A DNA stretch of 36,037 nucleotides from an uncultured Mailhella sp. (GCA_944324085.1 CALUUX010000057.1:1-36037); one strand, 5' to 3'. Positions 7,635-18,070 are shown, counted from the first letter of the stretch. Numbers and translations are program-made. The notes: a model not told the origin generated them from the sequence alone.

Positions 7635-10600
7635 TCAGGCGCAGGCGAACTTTTCGCGCTGAATCCTGAGAGCTTCCGCCTGCTCTTCCCAGCTGGAGAA
7701 TCCGGCTTGCTGGAGAGCGTCGAACACCGTGGCGTCCCAGTCCCAGGACGCGTACGTCACGGGCTTGTGGAAGGTGCGGCGGAACTCGGCGAGCTTATGG
7801 CGGGCATCATGTTCAAAGGGAGTGCTGAAGCACGCGCTGAGTTCCTTGTGCAGACGCCCCACCTCTTCGTCATACCATGCGCGGATCTCCGCGGGCTCCG
7901 TGAGCTTGGCGGCCTCCGTATAGCCATGCTTTTCAAGCAGCGCGCGCAACTTGGCGCCGTGCTGCCGGCCAAGCCATTTGCCGAGGCCGGAACTGGGAAT
8001 GTTCTCCGCCTCCACCGCGGCGAAGTCAGCCTTGGTGCGCATGTAGGTATCGGGCACCACGGAGGCGGACACAATGCCCGCAATGGCCACCATGCCGCGC
8101 AGAATGACGCTGTTGGCCACGCCCTGTCCGCAGAAGCCCACCTTCTTGCAGAACTTCTGGCCGGTGAAAATGGTGGTCAGAATGGCCCAGATGACCGCCG
8201 GATCCTCTTCGTCGTAAATGTGCGAGAGTTCCGCGTTGTCGCGGTCGGTGGCGAGCACCATCTGCGTCATGTCGTTGGAGCCGATGGAAAAGCCGTCGAA
8301 TTCACTGATGAACTGACGCGCCAGAATGGCGTTGGAAGGAAGTTCGGACATGAGCAGAATCTTGAGTCCGTCTTCGCCGCTGCGCAGACCGTGAACGTCG
8401 GCCAGATAGGAGCGCATGGAGCGGGCCTGTTCCAGCGTGCGCACGAAGGGCAGCATGAGCATGAGGTTCGTGCCGCCGTAGAGCGTACGGGCACGCTTGA
8501 AGGCTTCAATTTCCCAGTCGTGGATGTCGCGGGAAACGCCGCGATAACCGAGCATGGGGTTGTCTTCGTTGTGCTCGAACAAGCAGCCGCCGAGCAGGTT
8601 GCGGTATTCGTTGCTCTTGAAATCCGTGGTGCGATACACGATGTCCTTGCCGTAGAAGGCCATGGCGAACAGGGCAAGGTTGCGGCCGAGCGTGCGGATG
8701 TAGTGATCGCGGCCGCTGACGTGTCCGTTGGTCACGATGAGCTGCTCAATCTTTTCCGGAATGCTGCGCACTTCCTCGATTTCCTTGCCGAGGCGGGTGC
8801 GGGCGGCCACGCTGCGACGAATGGTGCCTATGCGCATGAGCACTTCCTGCACGAGAGGCTTCTTGAAGGCCGCGGCCATGGCGGCCTTCACGTCTTCCTC
8901 GGTCACGGTCGAGCCGGGTTCGTCCGCGCCCATGACCAGGCGGATGTGCGTGCGCAGATCGTCGGAGGTCTGGAGCGTTTCGCGGTTCATTTCCGCGCGC
9001 TGCATGTACTCGGCCATGAGGGCTTCGGCGCGGGGCACGCTGGAGGTGTTGGCGTAAAGCGACGCCATGTCCATGAGCTGCACCACATAGGGCTTGAGCT
9101 GCACCTCGGCAAAGGGCGCGGGCACCTGCCCCACAGCTATCTGCTCGGAAACGCGGCGGCTGACCTGATCTTCCAGGTCCGCGAGACGCCGTTCCACAAA
9201 GCCTTCCAGAGTGCCGTTGTCGTAGGCTTCCAGTGCGGCGGGATGCGCGCCTATGTTACCCAGCATGAATTCCGCGCGCAGCAGGCCCACTTCAAAGTCG
9301 GGCACGTCGCGCAGGCGGGAAAGAAACAGCGCCTGATTCACGTCGGCCAGAACGATGCCCACGTGCGTGCGGGTCTTGGGCAGCTTGGAAATGTCCAGTT
9401 CGCCGCCCACCTCGCACAGGGGCAGAAGGCCGCGGTACACAAGGCCGCGCGTGCCGTCCACGGTGACGGGCATGCCGTCCATGGCGCGCATGGCCAGCGG
9501 ATTCTGCACGCCGATGACCGCGGCAATGCCGAGCTCGCGGGAGGTGATGGCCGCATGGCTGGTGTCGCCGCCCACGTTGGCGATGATGGCGGAGGCCACG
9601 CGCATGCCGGGCACCATGTCGGGATCGGTGCGTTCGGCGGCGAGAATGTCGCCGGGATGAATGCGATTCAGTTCCAGCGCGGAACGCAGGAAGCGCACCG
9701 TGCCCTGACCCGCGCCGCGGGACGCACCATTGCCGGAAAGAAGCACTTCGCCCTTGGCGGCGGCTTCGGGCAGCACTTCCTTGCGACGCATGAAAATGGT
9801 GTGCGGATGTTCGGCGAGTTCCGCGTTCCAGCGGGTTTCGGGGCGAGCCTGCACAAACCAGAGCCGCTGCTTGTCGTCAATGCAGAACTCCGTGTCCATG
9901 ATGATGCCGCCATAAGCCTTGCTGATGGCCCGCACGCCCTGCGCCACTTCAATGGGCTGATTGTCGCCGAGAGCCCACTGATTCACCTCGGCCGCGGGCA
10001 CGGATTCGATGTGGGTTCCGTCGTTGTCTTCGTTGTAAACCATGCGCACGGTCTTGCGGCCCATGAAGCGCAGCACCACGTCGGTGCCGTCGTCGCGCTG
10101 AAACACATAGAACTTGTCGGGCGTGACCATGCCGCCCACGATGGACTCGCCAAGGCCGTAGCTGGAGTCGATGCTCACCAGATCGTTGCGGGAGGTGCCC
10201 CGGCATCCGGTAGCGGTATCGGCGGAGAACGCCGTGCCGGCCACCACGGGACGGATCATGCGCATGATGCACACGGAAAGCGCGGTATTCTCAATGGCCC
10301 ATTCCTTGCGCGCCGTTTCAGCGATGGAAGGATTGCCTTCCTTTTCCGCATGGGTCACGGCGTCGAGAATGGCCTCGCGCCGATAGGTCATGGAGCGCAG
10401 ATTATACGCGGAAGCGCAGTCCCAGAGATAGGCTTCGGCCACGGCGTCCTCGCCGGTGATGTTCAGGAAGGTGTCCTGAAGGCCGGCAAACGCCTTCTTG
10501 CGGGAGTCCTCGCCGGCGGCCGACGAACGCACGGCCACGGGAAATTCCCCTTCTCCGGCCTCATCGCACATGTCGCGATAGGCGCGGCGCACGGCCTCAT

Positions 10601-11093
10601 CCACCTCGGCGGGCAAAGTAATGGAAAGAATGGCGGCCTGCACCAGCATGGAACGACGACGAAGCTGGTCGATGTTCTCCTGAGATTCCGCAAAGCCGTG
10701 CACCACCTGATTGATGAAGTCGCGCAGGCAGGTGCTCGCGCTCTTGCCCGCGCCGCGTTCACGGATGTCGGCGGCGGCGCGACGCACGAAATTGCCGGAA
10801 AAACCGTGATCGGACGCCACGGCGGGAGAGGTCCAATCCACTTCGGCCATGGCCTTGTCCACCACGTCGTAGACAAGGGAGGCGTTCACGCGGCTTTCAT
10901 CAAGAACCACATGGAAAGCCGTGGCGGGAATGGCGCGGAACTGCGGCGTGCGTATGCCCTCCACGCGACTGATGAGCGCGGTATTGTAGTTCTTGCCGCC
11001 CACCAGCATTTCCGCGGATTCGCCCATGCGGACAATGTCCGCGCCGGTCATAATAAAACGGGAACCTGTTTCGTTCATGGTATCCATGCTCAT
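7635..11093 (-). CDS. Phosphoenolpyruvate synthase / PEP-pyruvate dikinase-like enzyme, long form
   Basis: A 1152-residue protein with the three working parts of the PEP synthase/PPDK family. The ATP-grasp part comes first (VRSSAAGEDS, 188-197; VQARPET, 414-420). The phosphohistidine swivel domain follows, with GGDTSHAAITSREL at 508-521 and His513 as the phospho-carrier. The TIM-barrel PEP domain holds RAEFMLG (606-612), RTTDFKSNEYRNL (821-833), GSNDMTQ (938-944) and the catalytic Cys988 in GFCGQG. It probably makes PEP from pyruvate and ATP for gluconeogenesis. It is far longer than E. coli PpsA (792 residues): an insert of about 190 residues lies at 613-800 and about 150 residues extend the C-terminus. 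The start at 11093 has AGAGG 5 bases upstream. gapA ends 59 bases upstream on the same strand, so they are probably co-transcribed. Confidence 0.9.
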   Translation of the reverse strand: MSMDTMNETGSRFIMTGADIVRMGESAEMLVGGKNYNTALISRVEGIRTPQFRAIPATAFHVVLDESRVNASLVYDVVDKAMAEVDWTSPAVASDHGFSGNFVRRAAADIRERGAGKSASTCLRDFINQVVHGFAESQENIDQLRRRSMLVQAAILSITLPAEVDEAVRRAYRDMCDEAGEGEFPVAVRSSAAGEDSRKKAFAGLQDTFLNITGEDAVAEAYLWDCASAYNLRSMTYRREAILDAVTHAEKEGNPSIAETARKEWAIENTALSVCIMRMIRPVVAGTAFSADTATGCRGTSRNDLVSIDSSYGLGESIVGGMVTPDKFYVFQRDDGTDVVLRFMGRKTVRMVYNEDNDGTHIESVPAAEVNQWALGDNQPIEVAQGVRAISKAYGGIIMDTEFCIDDKQRLWFVQARPETRWNAELAEHPHTIFMRRKEVLPEAAAKGEVLLSGNGASRGAGQGTVRFLRSALELNRIHPGDILAAERTDPDMVPGMRVASAIIANVGGDTSHAAITSRELGIAAVIGVQNPLAMRAMDGMPVTVDGTRGLVYRGLLPLCEVGGELDISKLPKTRTHVGIVLADVNQALFLSRLRDVPDFEVGLLRAEFMLGNIGAHPAALEAYDNGTLEGFVERRLADLEDQVSRRVSEQIAVGQVPAPFAEVQLKPYVVQLMDMASLYANTSSVPRAEALMAEYMQRAEMNRETLQTSDDLRTHIRLVMGADEPGSTVTEEDVKAAMAAAFKKPLVQEVLMRIGTIRRSVAARTRLGKEIEEVRSIPEKIEQLIVTNGHVSGRDHYIRTLGRNLALFAMAFYGKDIVYRTTDFKSNEYRNLLGGCLFEHNEDNPMLGYRGVSRDIHDWEIEAFKRARTLYGGTNLMLMLPFVRTLEQARSMRSYLADVHGLRSGEDGLKILLMSELPSNAILARQFISEFDGFSIGSNDMTQMVLATDRDNAELSHIYDEEDPAVIWAILTTIFTGQKFCKKVGFCGQGVANSVILRGMVAIAGIVSASVVPDTYMRTKADFAAVEAENIPSSGLGKWLGRQHGAKLRALLEKHGYTEAAKLTEPAEIRAWYDEEVGRLHKELSACFSTPFEHDARHKLAEFRRTFHKPVTYASWDWDATVFDALQQAGFSSWEEQAEALRIQREKFACA

Positions 11094-11152
11094 AAAGGCC
11101 TCTTTATGGTGTTTTCGGAAAAAGCGTTCCTCAGAAAACGAAGACTCGGACC

Positions 11153-12160
11153 CTACGCTTCCAGATGGGAAGCCACGAGACGTATCAATCGGCCAAGCTG
11201 ATGGGTGAAGCCGGATTCGTTGTCATACCAGACCACGATTTTGAGCATGGTCTTGTTCATGACCGTGGTGAAGGAGGCGTCAATGGTGCCGCCGTGGGTG
11301 TCGCCCACATAGTCTATGGAAACCAGCGGCTCGTCGCAGTAGCCGAGGGCTTCGTAAAGCCAGGTTTCAGAAGCGTATTTAAGGGCGGCGTTTACTTCCT
11401 GCGCGGTGACTTCGGTCTTGAGTTCGCAGGTGAAGTCCACAAGGGACACGTCTGGCGTGGGCACGCGCAGGGCCCCGCCGTTGAGCAGCCCCTTGAGCTC
11501 GGGAATGACCAGCCCCACCGCGGCGGCGGCGCCCGTGGTGGTAGGAATGATGGAAAGACCGGCGGCGCGGCCGCGGCGCAGATCCTTCTGCGTGCCGTCG
11601 AGCAGTCGCTGGCTCATGGTATAGGAATGAATGGTGGTCATAAGACCGTGCAGGATGCCGAATTCGTTATGCAGAACCTTGACCGCGGGCGCAAGGCAGT
11701 TGGTAGTGCAGGAAGCGGCGGAAATGACGTCGTGCTTCGCGGGATCGTAGATATCCTGATTCACGCCCATGACGATGGTCGCGTCGGCATCGTTGCACGG
11801 CGCGGAGATAATGACCTTTTTTGCGCCGCAGCCCATGTGAAGAGCCAGCAGGTCGCGCTTTCTGAGCGTGCCGGAAGTATCCACCACGATATCGACGCCG
11901 TAATCGCCCCACTTCCATTCTCCCTTGTCGCAGCGGGTGATGGCGATTTCACGCCCGTCAATCTTCAGTCCGTTCTCCGTGGACTCCACTTTTCCGGGAA
12001 AACGGCCGTGCACGGAATCGTACTTGAGCAGATACGCCATTTCCTCGTTGCTGGCGCGATGGCCGTTGATGACGACCACTTCACACTGGGGGAAAAGGTG
12101 CATGACACGAAGCAGGTATCTGCCGATGCGCCCAAAGCCGTTGATGCCTATCCTGATCAT
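11153..12160 (-). CDS. gap: Type I glyceraldehyde-3-phosphate dehydrogenase with altered cofactor loop
   Basis: A 335-residue enzyme interconverting glyceraldehyde-3-phosphate and 1,3-bisphosphoglycerate. The nucleotide-binding start INGFGRIGR, the catalytic Cys151 in SAASCTTNC and its partner His178 (TTIHSYT) are present, as is WYDNESG near the end. At the end of the second beta strand the usual IND, whose Asp selects NAD+, is replaced by ING followed by His-Arg (residues 31-35). Loss of that Asp is typical of NADP-using gluconeogenic GapB-like enzymes, so NADP(H) use is a reasonable inference. ATG 12160 has AGGA 7-8 bases upstream; an 80-residue upstream extension of the frame is rejected because the enzyme begins MIRIGINGFGR. 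It precedes the PEP synthase, forming a probable gluconeogenesis operon. Confidence 0.95.
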   Translation of the reverse strand: MIRIGINGFGRIGRYLLRVMHLFPQCEVVVINGHRASNEEMAYLLKYDSVHGRFPGKVESTENGLKIDGREIAITRCDKGEWKWGDYGVDIVVDTSGTLRKRDLLALHMGCGAKKVIISAPCNDADATIVMGVNQDIYDPAKHDVISAASCTTNCLAPAVKVLHNEFGILHGLMTTIHSYTMSQRLLDGTQKDLRRGRAAGLSIIPTTTGAAAAVGLVIPELKGLLNGGALRVPTPDVSLVDFTCELKTEVTAQEVNAALKYASETWLYEALGYCDEPLVSIDYVGDTHGGTIDASFTTVMNKTMLKIVVWYDNESGFTHQLGRLIRLVASHLEA

Positions 12161-12320
12161 GAGGGAATCCTTTTTTTGACGTCCGCAGGGCGACGCCGCG
12201 GATCTCCGACCTCCGAAGAATCCGTGCGAGGCGACCCGATGACGTAACATTACAGAAACCCCGTGACCACAGCGCGGCAGAATCATGGCAGTTGCGTGAC
12301 AGTCTTTTCCCAAAGACGGG

Positions 12321-12376
12321 CCACGCGACAAAAAACGCCGGGAGCTCTGTCTCTCCCGGCGTTTTTTGTCGCGTGG
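12321..12376. terminator. Bidirectional terminator: perfect 24-bp inverted repeat
   Basis: The arms 12321-12344 and 12353-12376 are exact reverse complements around an 8-base loop (CTCTGTCT). The core stem GCCGGGAG/CTCCCGGC is flanked by six A on one side and six T on the other, so either strand gives a GC stem followed by a U run. It lies just after the rhodanese gene (minus) and ahead of gap. The pairing continues past the A/T run (CCACGCGAC/GTCGCGTGG), longer than termination requires. Confidence 0.85.
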
Positions 12377-12384
12377 CTGGACGT

Positions 12385-12903
12385 TCAGCGGCGATTCCAA
12401 GGCATGCGCGCAAGCAAAAGACCAAGGCCGCAGAAGCCCGTGACGCCGGCAAACACCAAGCCCGCGCCCACGAACGCGGAAAGCCAGAACATGGGATGCC
12501 AGACGTAACTGCCCAAAATCCCAAGAAGCACCAGCCCTCCGGCGCCGATCTGAATCTGGCGGAACAGCGGAAACGCCGCCTTTTCATGACGAACGGGCAG
12601 TCCCTCCTTCTGCCAGCCGGAAAGCCCGCCTTCCATCTGCCACGCCTGCGCGTCTCCGGCCAGACTCTTCAGCAGATCAGAAGATTTTTCCGTTCGATTC
12701 CCGGATCGGCAGAAAAAAATCACCGGCTTATCCGGCGCGTCGACGTCTTTCAGCGGGTACAGCTTCGCGATGGAAAGAGGCACCAGACGAGCCTCGGGAA
12801 TAAAGTTTTCGGCGTACTCCGAACTTTCTCTGACATCAATAAGACGGGCTTCCCCGTTTTTCATCATTTCAAAAGCCTTGCGAGGAGAAATGGTAGGCAG
12901 CAT
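12385..12903 (-). CDS. Membrane-anchored rhodanese (YgaP-like)
   Basis: A 172-residue protein. Residues 3-104 are a rhodanese domain with the DVRESSEYAE motif (23-32) and the active-site loop CRSGNRT (65-71), whose Cys65 carries the persulfide. Residues about 117-138 and 139-165 are two membrane helices of the DUF2892 type, the same fusion as E. coli YgaP. It likely moves sulfane sulfur at the inner face of the membrane; donor and acceptor cannot be read from sequence. Start at 12903 has AAGGAG 6 bases upstream. It is alone, with a terminator directly after it, and it diverges from the riboswitch-controlled symporter. Confidence 0.9.
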   Translation of the reverse strand: MLPTISPRKAFEMMKNGEARLIDVRESSEYAENFIPEARLVPLSIAKLYPLKDVDAPDKPVIFFCRSGNRTEKSSDLLKSLAGDAQAWQMEGGLSGWQKEGLPVRHEKAAFPLFRQIQIGAGGLVLLGILGSYVWHPMFWLSAFVGAGLVFAGVTGFCGLGLLLARMPWNRR

Positions 12904-12922
12904 GACAACTCCTTTTTCCTAA

Positions 12923-12951
12923 GAGATAGCGGAAAGCCTTTTGTCAGGCAA
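12923..12951 (-). promoter_or_regulatory. Putative promoter of the rhodanese gene
   Basis: On the minus strand TTGCCT (12951-12946) and TATCTC (12928-12923) are 17 bases apart, about 20 bases before the start codon. The -35 is the same TTGCCT seen in the strong promoter at 34293; the -10 is weak. Confidence 0.35.
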
Positions 12952-13081
12952 TACTCGGGGAATTTTTCTTCACTGTTTTTCAGCAACCGACATATGACGA
13001 CACAGACAACAATGCCTCTGTTTTTCTCTCTGTTAATTCTCTTTATTTAATCAAACATGATAATAATACCTCTATGGATGA

Positions 13082-13110
13082 TTGACATTTCCATCCAACT
13101 TACCTACGTT
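13082..13110 (+). promoter_or_regulatory. Promoter of the glycine riboswitch-symporter unit
   Basis: A perfect TTGACA at 13082-13087, a 17-base spacer and TACGTT at 13105-13110. It puts the start point near 13117, about 70 bases before the aptamer. Confidence 0.55.
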
Positions 13111-13188
13111 TTCATCCGCTTTCCTCGCGAAAGCACATGATCCCGTAGAAACTGCCTGAACGCCGAAAGGCCGACTAGCAGCGGAGGG

Positions 13189-13305
13189 AGCTCTGGAGAA
13201 TCCCGTTTGGGTGCCGAAGGTGCAAGGCGAAAGCCGAAACTCTCAGGCCAAAGGACAGAGCTTAGGATCGTGCCGCTCGACCATACCTGCCGCGTTATCC
13301 CTAAG
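13189..13305 (+). promoter_or_regulatory. Glycine riboswitch, single aptamer with flanking stems
   Basis: The aptamer (13189-13262) has the conserved glycine-riboswitch blocks GGTGCCGAAGGTGCAAGGC, then CGAAACTCTCAGG and AAAGGACAGAG. P1 is AGCTCTG (13189-13195) paired with CAGAGCT (13256-13262). Only one copy of the CTCTCAGG...GGACAGAG block exists, so this is a singlet rather than the common tandem. A flanking 3' stem, CTTAGG (13261-13266) with CCTAAG (13300-13305), fits the ghost-aptamer helix known from singlet glycine switches; a 5' hairpin at 13152-13181 with a GCC-GAAA-GGC tip is an alternative. It controls the AGCS symporter through the terminator that follows. Confidence 0.93.
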
Positions 13306-13315
13306 CGTTTCTCTG

Positions 13316-13345
13316 GAGCAAATCTCATGGATTTGCTCTTTTTTT
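13316..13345 (+). terminator. Expression-platform terminator of the glycine riboswitch
   Basis: GAGCAAATC and GATTTGCTC make a perfect 9-bp stem with a TCATG loop, followed by seven T. It lies between the aptamer and the symporter start, so glycine sensing most likely acts on transcription read-through. Direction (on or off) cannot be settled by eye. Confidence 0.9.
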
Positions 13346-13404
13346 GTACCCTGAAACGGAGATCGCTTAGGCGGCCATCGCCCGCGTTCTCAAAGGAATG
13401 TTCC

Positions 13405-14751
13405 ATGGAATTCATCAGTCAGATAGTCGACGCGGTCAACGGCGTGCTCTGGGGCTGGCTTCTGCTCTTCCTCCTCTGCGGCACGGGCATTTTCTACACA
13501 ATCCGTCTGCGTTTCATTCAGCTGCGCAAGCTGCCTCACGCGTTCCGACGTCTCTTCAGCAACATTTCGCTGCGCGGAGAAAGCGCGGATCATACCGGCA
13601 TGAGTTCCTTCCAGGCCCTGGCCACCGCCGTGGCCGCCCAGGTGGGAACGGGCAACATCGCGGGAGCGGCCACGGCCATCGCCGCCGGCGGCCCGGGCGC
13701 CATCTTCTGGATGTGGCTCAGCGCGTTCTTCGGCATGGCCACCAACTATTCCGAAGCCGTGCTGGCTCAGAAATACAAAACCACCAATGAGCGCGGCGAA
13801 ACCGTCGGCGGCCCCGCCTACTACATCCGCGCGGCCTTCACGGGAACCTTCGGCAAGCTGCTTGCGGGCTTTTTCTCCGTGGCCATCATTCTCGCCCTTG
13901 GTTTCATGGGCAACATGGTGCAGTCCAATTCCATCGGCGCGGCCTTCAGCACGGCCTTCCATCTGCCTCCCATGCTTGTGGGCTGCGTCGTCGCCCTCAT
14001 TTCCGCGGCCATTTTCCTCGGCGGAGCCAAACGCATCGCCTGGGTCATGGAAAAACTTGTGCCTCTCATGGCGCTGTTGTACGTCGGCGGCTGCCTCATC
14101 ATCATCTTCGCCAACATCACCGCCCTGCCCGGCGCGTTCAAAACCATTTTCGTCATGGCCTTCGATCCCCAGTCCGCGGGCGGCGGCGCGCTCGGCATCA
14201 CCGTGCGCGAAGCCATGCGTTACGGCGTGGCCCGCGGCCTCTTCTCCAACGAGGCCGGCATGGGTTCCACGCCTCACGCTCACGCGCTGGCCAAAGTCGC
14301 CCATCCCGACGATCAGGGCATGATGGCCATGATGGGCGTGTTCATCGATACCTTCGTGGTGCTCACCTGCACGGCTCTCGTCATCGTCATCACCGGCGTC
14401 TGGAACTGCGGCAGCACGGGAACGGAACTGGCGCAGATAGCCTTCGACACCGTATTCGGCGATCTCGGCAACATTTACATCGCCATCTGCCTGTTCTTTT
14501 TCGCCTTTTCTACCATCATCGGCTGGTACTTCTTCGGAGAGGCCAACGTCAAGGCCCTGTTCGGCGCAAAATACGTCAAGCTGTACGCCGCTATCGTGGT
14601 CGTGTTCATTGTGATCGGCTCCGGACTCAAGGTCACCCTCGTGTGGAATATGTCCGACATGTTCAACGGCCTCATGGTGCTGCCCAACCTCATCGGTCTG
14701 CTGGCCCTCAGCGGCGTGGTCGTGGCCATAGCGAAAAGCAAGAAAGACTGA
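13405..14751 (+). CDS. Sodium:alanine/glycine symporter, AGCS family (riboswitch-controlled)
   Basis: A 448-residue inner-membrane carrier of the AGCS (DagA/AlsT) family, importing glycine or alanine with Na+. Family signatures are present: the FQALATAVAAQVGTGNIAG segment (about 73-91), GGPGAIFWMWLSAFFGM, and GLFSNEAGMGS (about 284). The glycine riboswitch upstream argues for glycine as a true substrate. ATG 13405 has AAGGA 7 bases upstream; the open frame before it is the riboswitch and terminator, not protein. It is transcribed alone, ending at a terminator 20 bases after the stop. It is a distant paralogue of the AGCS gene at 31.2 kb, which has a different leader. Confidence 0.93.
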   Translation: MEFISQIVDAVNGVLWGWLLLFLLCGTGIFYTIRLRFIQLRKLPHAFRRLFSNISLRGESADHTGMSSFQALATAVAAQVGTGNIAGAATAIAAGGPGAIFWMWLSAFFGMATNYSEAVLAQKYKTTNERGETVGGPAYYIRAAFTGTFGKLLAGFFSVAIILALGFMGNMVQSNSIGAAFSTAFHLPPMLVGCVVALISAAIFLGGAKRIAWVMEKLVPLMALLYVGGCLIIIFANITALPGAFKTIFVMAFDPQSAGGGALGITVREAMRYGVARGLFSNEAGMGSTPHAHALAKVAHPDDQGMMAMMGVFIDTFVVLTCTALVIVITGVWNCGSTGTELAQIAFDTVFGDLGNIYIAICLFFFAFSTIIGWYFFGEANVKALFGAKYVKLYAAIVVVFIVIGSGLKVTLVWNMSDMFNGLMVLPNLIGLLALSGVVVAIAKSKKD

Positions 14752-14771
14752 CCTTCGCGCCTGAAAACCAA

Positions 14772-14799
14772 AGCCCGGACCCCACCGCCCGGGCTTTTT
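14772..14799 (+). terminator. Terminator of the AGCS symporter gene
   Basis: AGCCCGG (14772-14778) pairs with CCGGGCT (14789-14795), extended by A-T pairs, followed by five T. Confidence 0.8.
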
Positions 14800-14932
14800 C
14801 TCTACGCGCTCCCATGCGCGAAGAAGACGTCTCCTTGAAAAGGCGGTACATTAACCACCCATAATACGTTTATGTATCATCCAACGACATCTATAATTTA
14901 TATAATATATTGATATTAAAATAAAAATATTT

Positions 14933-14948
14933 TGGCATCCTCTTTGCA
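14933..14948 (+). promoter_or_regulatory. Sigma-54 promoter
   Basis: TGGCATCCTCTTTGCA carries the invariant GG (14934-14935) and GC (14946-14947) separated by exactly 10 bases, with consensus flanks TGGCA and TTGCA. The preceding 80 bases (about 14850-14930) are strikingly AT-rich, as expected where IHF bends DNA between an activator site and an RpoN promoter. No other gene start lies nearby except two tiny ORFs. It would require an enhancer-binding activator, not encoded in this window. Confidence 0.72.
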
Positions 14949-14993
14949 TAATAAAGGGCGAAACCACCTCTCACCCACCAAGGAGAGATTATC

Positions 14994-15044
14994 ATGAAAC
15001 TTCTTGCCCGCGCGCTTCACAGATTGGAAACATCCCTCAGATGA
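14994..15044 (+). CDS. Tiny ORF (16 residues) behind the sigma-54 promoter
   Basis: MKLLARALHRLETSLR, start ATG at 14994, preceded by a perfect AAGGAGAG ribosome binding site about 6 bases upstream and 46 bases after the -12 element. The peptide is basic and amphipathic. Its stop overlaps the start of a second tiny ORF (ATGA at 15041). I do not recognise it. It may be a real small protein, a leader peptide, or the stump of a frameshifted gene; the spacing of promoter, ribosome binding site and ATG is what makes it credible. Confidence 0.5.
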   Translation: MKLLARALHRLETSLR

Positions 15045-15097
15045 CGATCTTTCTCAAAACAAAGCTTGCCGGCTACGCCATAAACACGGCACAATAG
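15041..15097 (+). CDS. Tiny ORF (18 residues) overlapping the previous one
   Basis: MTIFLKTKLAGYAINTAQ, beginning in the ATGA that ends the 16-residue ORF, which is the classical arrangement for translational coupling. It has no separate ribosome binding site. The first half is hydrophobic/basic. Unknown function, and it may be fortuitous. After its stop, 15098-15193 holds no further convincing ORF before the valS terminator hairpin. Confidence 0.25.
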   Translation: MTIFLKTKLAGYAINTAQ

Positions 15098-15193
15098 TCC
15101 CTTTTCAACGGGAACGCTTCTCCCGCGGAACTCCCCGACGCGAGCGGAAACGCTTCCCGTTACCCCCATCCTCCTCATCCAGTCCTCCGGACA

Positions 15194-15235
15194 AAGGGCG
15201 CGGCCCCCATCCTTTCGGATGAAGACCGCGCCCTT
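15194..15235 (-). terminator. Terminator of valS
   Basis: On the minus strand a 10-bp stem AAGGGCGCGG/CCGCGCCCTT encloses an inner ATCC/GGAT hairpin and is followed by TGT and a short T-containing run, about 43 bases after the valS stop. It may also stop the sigma-54 transcript coming from the other side. Confidence 0.6.
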
Positions 15236-15277
15236 ACTCATTCAATCAAAGCGGCTTCCGCCCGCAATGTCCGGCAG

Positions 15278-17929
<2,652 letters not shown>

Positions 17930-17994
17930 TTCAAGGCTCCAATGGTTAGAATATCCGCCGTTCCGTCAACGGGAATTTCTTCGGCGGAAAAGGC

Positions 17995-18030
17995 CGCGGA
18001 CGACGTCGCCCTTGACGTCGAAAGTCCGCG
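17995..18030. repeat. Imperfect long inverted repeat between valS and the BPL_N gene
   Basis: CGCGGAC-GACGTC (17995-18007) faces GACGTC-GAAA-GTCCGCG (18014-18030): two nested perfect arms (7 and 6 bp) separated by a GAAA on one side. It would fold in the 5' region of a valS message or act as a divergent operator. Function not known. Confidence 0.4.
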
Positions 18031-18070
18031 ACCGGGGCATGCCCGGCATGCCTCTCCGCCGTCCCTTCTC

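Noticed and set aside
7521..11201. Open frame of 1226 codons on the plus strand across the PEP synthase gene
   Set aside because: Antisense shadow of a well-identified enzyme; the translation is His/Ala/Gly-rich low complexity and starts inside a terminator.
15004..15222. 72-codon frame with TTG start near the sigma-54 promoter
   Set aside because: Begins inside the 16-residue ORF in another frame, has no ribosome binding site and a low-complexity Arg/Ser/Pro tail running into the valS terminator.
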